This document shows, piece after piece, positions 56,922 through 64,000 of a stretch of DNA of 64,000 nt. The stretch's first letter is position 1, and every line of letters starts with the position of its first letter. The notes under the pieces are model-generated. The model saw only the letters and a program-made list of their open reading frames with translations, ran no database searches and was not told the origin of the DNA. Made by a program: the position numbers and the translations under genes. Origin of the DNA: Globisporangium splendens (Eukaryota > Oomycota > Peronosporomycetes > Pythiales > Pythiaceae); contig VFIW01000037.1 in assembly GCA_006386115.1 (NCBI GenBank), forward strand, positions 124,001 through 188,000. Reading direction: 5' to 3'.

Positions 56922-59900
56922 CGACGATGAAGATGATGCCGATGAAGTGGATGCGCATGCGGAATACGAAACAAGCGTGCTGCGTTATTTTATGACGCGA
57001 CTCATGCTACGATACGTGCCAAACTCAAGTGATGAGATGCATGGGAAGCGAAACAAAGGACCGCTATTATCGATCTACGAGCCAGCGGGCGGGTCGAATG
57101 ACTCAGCTGGTGCGTATTTCTCGTCAAAAACATCGTCATCGTCGTTGCTCGGGAAGGCACCAGCATTAATCGTGTTGCCACCGGTCAAATCAAAACATCA
57201 AGAATCGACTTGGAAAGACGCATGCGTCAAGACGGGCGTGTTTATGATCATTCCAGCTGAAGGCTTTGAGAAAGAGCCAAATCAACCAGTGTGCTACAAT
57301 GATCCAATTGAATTGGTCGATCAGAGCGGGCGCATTTTGGGAGTTGTGTCGCGTTCTCCGTTTGCAGGGCAGCTGGCTGCAGATAGACACGGTGGAGCCT
57401 TGGTGTTTGTTTTGCAGCAGCAAGAGTCTGAGGAGGTGCCGTGCTTAACTCGGTTGCAAAAGAATTCACACGAGATATCTTCACCACCTCAAAATAATCC
57501 ACAATATCAAGTCTGTAAGAAGCTCGGCTTGCGGCGACAGTCAACAGTCGATTCCGTTGTCGAAATATGCGGCGGTGACCATGTTTCAGTTCCAGGATTG
57601 GTTCGGGTGAGCAAAAATCCGTTTCTTGGAGGGTGTATTATGCAGCACCAGTTCTTTTCCGATTCATCGGGTGACGTAACTTTGCCGCAGTTTCTCACAT
57701 GCGAAGTTGTCATTACGTCTGGAAATAAGTATCTGCCGATTGACGTGAACCCTCTTATTGGTGGGAAAGATTCTGTTCTTGCCAAGTCAAAGATGTACAT
57801 GGTAGATCGCACGGCTACTGGTGAATTTGTTGGGGTATTGCACTCCGGAATACTTCACCGCCAAAGTGACCATGCTAAAGTCTGGAGAAAATGCTTTTTT
57901 GTGCTGACCCAAGCCGCGCTGCACCGGTTTGAGGCCAACGTGACGATAGCAACCATCAGAGCCGCCAAATCCCGCGGGGATGTTCAAGTTCAAGACTGTC
58001 GGCGTGTTCGATACGAGAAGTTTGCACGACCCCACGAACTCGAGATCGAGCTGCACAACGGAAAGTTACTGGTGATGCACTCTGAAGATGCAGTGTCATG
58101 CGCAAGATGGGCTGCGGTACTCGCCAACGCCATTGAAAACCCCCATTGGCTGCATAACGAGAAAACTTTCACGACTACCTGGCGATCAGACGACAAATAC
58201 GAGTCACCATGCTGTCCAAGAATCGAGAGACTTATTTTTGATCCAACGGGCAGATACCGCTGTGCTCATAAACCTCGTCTTGTTGCCAGCCGACCACAGT
58301 GGAACGAAAAGCTATCGCTTGGCGAATTCAAAGCTGGAAGCCACGTCGTAGTACACTTGAGCAATGGAGACATGTTCAAACTCTCGCTCGAAGATATCTC
58401 AAGGGCATTGTTGAAGCCGTCGTCAGCTTCGTTGTATTCCACCATGTCAATCAATTCTGTAAGTGGTCGAGATGAGTTGGCAGGAGAAGATCATATTACG
58501 ACGGATGGCAGCGAGAGATCGCGACCAAGCACTTCTTCATCGGGGTCTCTCTTCCTCGTGCGGCTGAAATACCGAGCGGAGCTGAAATTGGACAGAAGAA
58601 TTGAACCCAAGTTTGTTTTTGCATTTTTGCTCAAGAAGCTGGTGTTACTGAGTGGAAGTGCGATTGGGGTTACTGGCTTGCTCTATGAAGTGTTCAGAGA
58701 CAAACACCAAGGATCGTCGTCTACAAGCGGGATGGTGGGGAACGAACTCAGTCAAGCATCCGGTGACTACTTCCAACTCATGATCATACCTGCCCAAGTT
58801 TTCGCAATAGTTTTAGTCGCTCCGCTAATCTGGCACATGTTTATGCTGTGGCACCGACGAAGGATGAAAGAAGCCAAGCTTCACTGGTTTTTGACTCTTT
58901 TGTCCCTCGAGATGCGACCGAAGGTGACGCAAGAACAACAGCGTGGAAAAAGAGCTCTTCAAAATGCTTCTCCCGTGGAGGATTCGTCCGATTGGACCGC
59001 AGCTGCCTGCCCAGTAAAGCGACTATTCCGTAAACAGAGAAGTGACGACGTGTACAAATTTCGGCTGGAAAATGCACTCGAGACTATACTCGGGCGACCT
59101 CAGTTCTCGTATTTCGCGATCAAGAGGTTTTTTCCGAATAAATTCCTGCGGCGTGATGAGCTTGGCAGGCGTGTGCTGCTGATCTCCTTGAGTTCGGTCA
59201 ACTGGGAAAGCCTCTCGTATCACGATTTGTCCTCGTTTGCGGTCGAGCGCTACTTTTTCTACTTGTGGGAGTTTATCTGGAGCTACAGTGACCTCTGCGA
59301 TGGAGTGACACACAGCGAGCTAATCATTGTGTTGGATTGCTCCGGGTGGACCTACTGGTCTCTCTTTCAACCCGCTATCCTAGTGATCTACGACGTGCTG
59401 CTCAAGACATGCCACTATTATCCTGGCCGTTTGGTGAAGGTTGCAATTGCTGGGGTCGGACACTCAGCATGGACGAAACGATACGCGCAGTTATTTCGCG
59501 CATTCTTTCCTCCTGATTTACGACAGAACTGTGCTCTCGCGTCGTCACTCACAGAAGCGGTTGGTCTAGTCTACCGAAATACAGCTTCAAGAACAGAAGA
59601 ACAGCTACATCAACACTCAGCGGATGAGCAGTCTCTGTCTGAGTTTGTATCCACGCTCCTTTCATCGTACGCCACCGTTTCTATTCCAAGTTTTACCAAC
59701 AGAGAGATCGACCAAGCAACACGCTTTACGAAGTTTGGCAACCTTCAGGCTGGCGAAGATACGCTGGCGGGATTGCCTTCTGATGCTCGATGCGTCTCAA
59801 AAGCAAGAGTAGGTACCAGAGCATTATTGATTCCGGAAAGGGGTATCGAGTGGAAGCCACTTTATCATCACAACGAGTCCCACGTCTGTATATCACGGTA

Positions 59901-60722
59901 TCCGACGGTGGAAAACGGTGTCAATGGAGAGGACTCAAGCATGCCGTTGCAAATTAGAGGTACACTCAAGATGGTATCAACGGATATCGAAACGATGCTG
60001 CTTTCGTTGCAGGATCCATCTCAGTGGAAGCTTTGGGGTTCTCAAGACGATAAAATGATCTTGCTCGATACGCTTTCAAACCGCGAAGATGTGTGCTTTT
60101 GGAGTCGCCAGATCCCGTTCTTGAGCTTTTCAAGTTGTGGAACTCACATTGAAGAGGTCAGTCACACTGGTGCATATTTCAATTGCGTTGTACGACGGAT
60201 ATACGAAGAGCGGAAGTCGACACATGGCAGCCGCTCCAGCTATACGATTCTCTGGAAAACGACGACATCACAGCAGCAAATCATCAGCGACAAGCGGAGA
60301 AGAGAGCCAGAAACAGTGCCAAGTGCCTCCAATTCTAAATGGAAGAAGTTTGAAGACCCGTTTGCTACAGTGTGCTTTGTACTTGAGCCACGGTTCGCAC
60401 CAGGAGCGCGTGGATCCGAGGATTGTGATATTGAGGGGGTCGATTTATCGTTTTGGTTTCAGATCGTGGGATCCGGCGGAAAGGAGAGTGTACTTGTCGA
60501 GGTACGGTCGATGCGTTGCTTGATATTGTAAAGCGGTCGGCTTTGCAGAAGTCGTAGTTGGCATCTCCTTAACTTGGTTGACGCTCTTTCTTACAGGTTG
60601 CAAAGCAAATCGAGACGAAATATCGCAGCTTGGATGCATTTTTGCAGAAATCGTCGAGCGACAGGTCTCGTTTGACGCTCTCGGCGCTGTTTGAAAACGA
60701 CAAAACAGAATGTGGGCTGTAG
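56905..60722 (+). CDS. PH / two-transmembrane / SEC14 / START multidomain lipid-binding protein
   Basis: Two exons (56905-60501, 60597-60722) give 1240 residues. Without the 95-bp intron the last 42 residues would be replaced. Domains in order: acidic start; PH-like domain at about 305-415 (GVLHSGILHR, VWRKCFFVLTQAALHRF, ARWAAVLANAIE); two hydrophobic helices at about 570-592 and 620-648; a CRAL-TRIO/SEC14-like domain at about 716-880 (RRVLLISLSSVNWESL, ELIIVLDCSGWTYW); and a START-like domain at about 980-1205 (IRGTLKMVSTDIETMLLSL, FWSRQIPFLSFSSCG). PH-SEC14-START combinations suggest phosphoinositide recognition with lipid exchange at membrane contacts. This is inference from domain resemblance by eye. 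The start region overlaps a uORF. Confidence 0.8.
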
Positions 60723-60898
60723 GCACAGCCAGTGCGATGCATGGCTACTGGCTGGCGCGCTTATGGGATTCGCGGCGCTGGGACGTCTGCATTTCGAAAG
60801 TCGTGCTGGTGCTCAAGGCAACCATCGTAGATGATCAAATCACCTGGAGCTGAGAAATTTGCGTCCTTCACTATGGACAGCAATGAGTTCGGAAATGC

Positions 60899-60911
60899 AG
60901 CCTTCCAACTT
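60899..60911. repeat. Target-site duplication, left copy
   Basis: Identical to 61155-61167 (agccttccaactt). It flanks the SINE. Confidence 0.9.
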
Positions 60912-61154
60912 TGATTTTGAAAGTGAGGTATATTTAGGTTCATCGTTGTGACCTACAATAGCCGATTTTTATTGATGAGTAGGAATTACAGGGCTGGGTC
61001 TTATTGCCCCCCATGGGGTCCCACCGCTACCCCTGATTGGGCCCGAAGAACTTCGAATTTCCGCTTGTTGAAAATCCCGCTCCGAACGGGACTCGAACCC
61101 GCAATCAACAGCGTAGAGGTCAGAAGCTTACCCCACTAGAACCGCGCCACCGGT
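60912..61154 (-). mobile_element. tRNA-derived SINE with 13-bp target-site duplication
   Basis: The minus strand begins with a tRNA-like head: box A like tggcgcggttctagtgg and an exact box B ggttcgagtcc, about 50 nt apart. The cloverleaf is poor (mismatched acceptor stem, no good anticodon stem), so a functional tRNA is unlikely. The body contains ggggggcaataagacccag and a 3' part with caataaaaa. The element is flanked by the 13-bp direct repeat agccttccaactt at 60899-60911 and 61155-61167, the mark of target-primed retroposition. Length is 243 bp. Confidence 0.85.
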
Positions 61155-61167
61155 AGCCTTCCAACTT
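61155..61167. repeat. Target-site duplication, right copy
   Basis: Identical to 60899-60911. It flanks the SINE. Confidence 0.9.
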
Positions 61168-61263
61168 GGCACACAGTCCAGCTCCCTAGATTCCTACGAT
61201 TGGCTTAAATGTAAAACTCGCTGTTGCTTCCTGCCAATCACAGTGCGTGTACTAAAACGAAGC

Positions 61264-61905
61264 ATGTCAGTTCTCAAGAAGTATCCTGGAAGAACAATGG
61301 TGGCGAAGCAGAATGCGGTGCTGGGAAGTGTGTACGGCGCGGTCGGCGTCGCGTTCGCTGTGCTCGCGCGAGCGGACGTGGTACCGAGGGACGCTGCGGC
61401 GGTGCTCCTGTCGCTGCTCTGGCTCGGCTTCGTGCTCGCGATCTCGTTCACCGAAGCGTGGGTGAAGTTCAAGGCACCGTTTCTGCCCAAGCACCTCGGC
61501 TTGGACGTCGGTCGCTGCGTGTTCGGCGCACTCAACGCAGTGGAGCTCGCTCTGTGCGCGGGTATCTGGATCACCCAGATTGTAGGAGGCTCGAGCTTCA
61601 CGCCGCTGGATGCGTCGACGGTGCTCATCACGCTGACGATCATTCTCGGCACGCAGTTTGCGTTCTTGTTCCCGAAGTTGGAGCTCGGTGGCGACTTCGC
61701 GCTCTACGAGGCGATCAAGAACCAGCCCGACGAGAGCCTGTCATTCCACCAGAAGATGGTGTTCAAGGAGATCCGCAAGAACGTGAAGGCGAACGCCAGG
61801 CCGTCCAAGTTCTACCATGTGGCGTACGTGCTCGCTGAAGTCGTTAAAGTCGTGCTGCTCGTCGCATTCTCACTCCGCATTTTGATGCAATTGCCAGCCC
61901 AATAA
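61264..61905 (+). CDS. Four-helix integral membrane protein, unknown function
   Basis: A single exon of 213 residues. Four hydrophobic segments: VLGSVYGAVGVAFAVLA, AAAVLLSLLWLGFVLAISF, LNAVELALCAGIWIT with VLITLTIILGTQFAFLF, and VAYVLAEVVKVVLLVAFSL. The loop SFTEAWVKFKAPFLPKHLGL recalls the SFxEAxxKF loop of small uncharacterised bacterial membrane proteins. That likeness is from memory and unverified. No catalytic motif seen. The promoter is only about 100 bp from the SINE. Confidence 0.75.
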   Translation: MSVLKKYPGRTMVAKQNAVLGSVYGAVGVAFAVLARADVVPRDAAAVLLSLLWLGFVLAISFTEAWVKFKAPFLPKHLGLDVGRCVFGALNAVELALCAGIWITQIVGGSSFTPLDASTVLITLTIILGTQFAFLFPKLELGGDFALYEAIKNQPDESLSFHQKMVFKEIRKNVKANARPSKFYHVAYVLAEVVKVVLLVAFSLRILMQLPAQ

Positions 61906-62061
61906 CACCTGATTTTCCCTCTCTTGAGTGATAATCTACCTTCGTTATGCGATGTTTTACCTGTGCTGTGCGATACACATGCGGACTTTGATTGGCTCAA
62001 AAGTGGAGAGCTACACTCAGAGCAAGTTGGAATTGCCAATTGTGCTGCAGGTTGCAGGCGG

Positions 62062-64000
62062 ATGCAGAGACTGGCGCGACGCAGCGCTTCTTGCCTCGGA
62101 CGTCACCGCTCTGCACTTGGCCCAGCGCTCTCGAGGAGGCTGCTGCAGTCGTGTGGACGCGCTGCCATGAGCGTCGAGAGCAGTGCCGCAGTGACAACAG
62201 CGCTGGATGAAGAACCAGCGATGATTCAGTACTACCTGGTGATGCAGCGTCGCTAGCATAAACCACATATTCTGCTGCATATATATCATGGCTGACTGCG
62301 CTGTTGTGTGGTCATCGTGCGCATTAATATATTTGCCAGAAACAAGGCATCTTTCGTGTGGAAGAGCTGGATGAGATCAAGGCGACGCTGAAGACGCCAT
62401 TGCCGGCATGCTTCCGTATCAATCCGAATTCGCATTCGGCACAGCTGTAAGACTGCTTTCTTTTTAAGGCAATCTTGATGCTCATAACGACGCTGATGTG
62501 TCTGACAACGCATGTGATTGGTGATTTTGCACGCGCATTTCAGCATCAAAGCGCGCCTCGAAAACGAATTCTCGCACATGTTTACGAGCATCATGCACGA
62601 CGGCAAGCCACTCGCACTTCCCATGTACAGTTGATGTTTTTATTTTATGCTTGCTTTCAATGGGAAGCAAACGCGTTCTAAGTGGTGTTGTGGGAAAAAT
62701 TTGCAGGGAGCTTGTCTGGTATCCGTTCACCAAAAATGCCTGGCAACTTGATTGTGGTCGTAGTGATCTCTCCAGACTCGGTACGTGCTGCATCCACCGT
62801 CTCATTAGTTTGCTCAATTTGACGCGTATAATTTTGACTTGTGTAGGTCGCCAGCATACGCAGCTACAGGAGTTTCGGGATTTTCTGCTGCATCACACGT
62901 CCGAAGGGAATATCAGTCGACAAGAAGCCGTGAGCATGATCCCAGCACTTTTGCTCGATGTGCAGCGGCAGCATAGAGTGCTGGATCTCTGTGCGGCGCC
63001 GGGGTCCAAGACAACTCAGGTAATGGAAGAGCTCGGACAGAAAGCGTCGTCATCCAAGTCGGAGTTTGATGCCTCGGGTGGCTTCATCGTCGCCAACGAC
63101 GCGAATGAAAAGCGAGGCTACTTGCTTGTGCATCAACTTCAGCGACTCGGCCTTGACACTGCAGTTGTCACGTGCCACAAGGGACAGGAGTTCCCAGGAC
63201 TCTACGTGGACGGAGAGTTGCACGACACGAACGTGTTTGACCGCGTCATCTGCGATGTGCCGTGCTCTGGGGATGGAACCATTCGCAAGAACAAGAACCT
63301 CTGGTGGCAATGGTCGCCAGGCAGTTCGCTCACGCTTCACAAGACACAACTCGATCTGGCGCTTCGCGCTGCTGCACTGCTCAAGACAGATGGATTGATG
63401 GTGTATTCCACGTGCTCGCTGAATCCGATTGAAAATGAAGCTGTATGTGGTCGCTTTATTTGCCGTTTTTTTATGGTCTAGTCTGATACTCACTGAGTGC
63501 TTATGCGAAAATCCAATAGGTCGTTGCGGAGCTTCTTCGACGTGCCGATGGTGCTTTAGAGATCGTTGACTGCTCTGCCATGCTACCTGGACTCGTTTAT
63601 CGTCACGGAATGAGCTCGTGGCAAGTAGCATGGCAGCCTCGAGACATGAGAGGGAGTCAAATGGCGTGGTTCAACGATTACGAGAGCGTTCCAGACAACT
63701 TGCGCGGCGAACGCATCGTGAAATCTATGTTTCTGTCCGACCCGGTGTCTCCAGTGTCTGAATCTTTGCGACGCTGCCTTCGGCTCTTCCCAACCGATCA
63801 AAACACGGGAGGGTTTTTCGTGACTTTGATTCGAAAGAAACGCGATCTCCCTGGACTTCGTCAGTGCGGGCTGGAATCCTATGAAACCACACTCAAGTAC
63901 ACAGTGAAGGAATCCTACGCGTGCGATTTGTGTGGTGATACTACCCATGTGATTCGCCATTGCCCACTGTCGAAGAATATGCAACAACAAAATCAAAATG
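62062..64000 (+). CDS. NSUN2: NSUN2/Trm4-type RNA cytosine-5 methyltransferase, 3' end outside the window
   Basis: Six exons visible (62062-62238, 62340-62446, 62544-62624, 62707-62780, 62847-63442, 63520-64000 open), 446 codons so far. The start MQRLARRSASCLGRHRSAL is a mitochondria-like, basic presequence; an in-frame Met (MSVESSAAV) follows 35 codons later. Core motifs are GNISRQEAVSMIPALLLDV, LDLCAAPGSKTTQ (SAM binding), DVPCSGDG with the PC cysteine, and STCSLNPIENEA with the TC cysteine; both catalytic cysteines are present. The enzyme makes m5C in tRNAs and other RNAs. The last visible part carries CDLCGDTTHVIRHC, a zinc-knuckle-like motif. Confidence 0.93.

Noticed and set aside
61081..61157. 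tRNA gene on the minus strand
   Set aside because: Boxes A and B are present, but the acceptor and anticodon stems do not pair well and the sequence is flanked by a target-site duplication, so a SINE explains it better.

Overview
The window is nuclear DNA of an oomycete (stramenopile). Genes are dense, with short GT-AG introns of about 60-110 bp and mostly short intergenic gaps. The proteins are ordinary eukaryotic housekeeping ones, mixed with large proteins of the kind found in oomycetes. The multi-intron genes (LAMMER kinase, HDHD5-like phosphatase, TBL1, CXC protein) suggest an intron-rich lineage, but I cannot name the species from the sequence. Exon borders were placed by reading splice sites and checking phase. 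Nothing was confirmed by transcripts or database search.

Layout, 0-16 kb: the 5' edge of a gene leaving the window on the left; a membrane-anchored alpha/beta hydrolase; SFT2-like vesicle protein; COP9 signalosome subunit 2; pyridoxal kinase; two serine/threonine-rich type I membrane proteins on either side of a LAMMER kinase; MOB4; ESCRT-III CHMP2/Vps2. 16-31.8 kb: two gene-poor stretches with decayed, repeat-like sequence, separated by an unrecognised 827-residue protein, then a Ygr210-type GTPase and a secreted repeat protein fused to an SMP-30/gluconolactonase-like domain. 31.8-47 kb: HDHD5-like HAD phosphatase; a CXC (tesmin/TSO1) DNA-binding protein; ribosomal P0; ethanolamine-phosphate cytidylyltransferase; RMDN-type TPR protein; TBL1 LisH-WD40 protein; leucine carboxyl methyltransferase; a small unknown protein. 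47-64 kb: an SFI1-like protein with an apparent frameshift; eIF3 subunit L; a protein with four identical-spacing zinc modules; a PH/transmembrane/SEC14/START protein; a tRNA-derived SINE with target-site duplication; a small four-helix membrane protein; an NSUN2-type RNA methyltransferase cut by the right edge.

The genes do not form one pathway. Themes include membrane lipid and vesicle biology (hydrolase, SFT2, CHMP2, cytidylyltransferase, SEC14/START protein), transcription and chromatin (CXC, TBL1), RNA and translation (P0, eIF3L, LAMMER kinase, NSUN2), and PP2A or cell-cycle control (LCMT1, MOB4, SFI1-like).

The most promising new items are the four-fold 31-residue eight-ligand zinc module (53.8-56.1 kb), the 54-residue DG-rich repeat array joined to a beta-propeller-like domain (27.4-30.5 kb), and the duplicated CXC region (33.9-36.3 kb).
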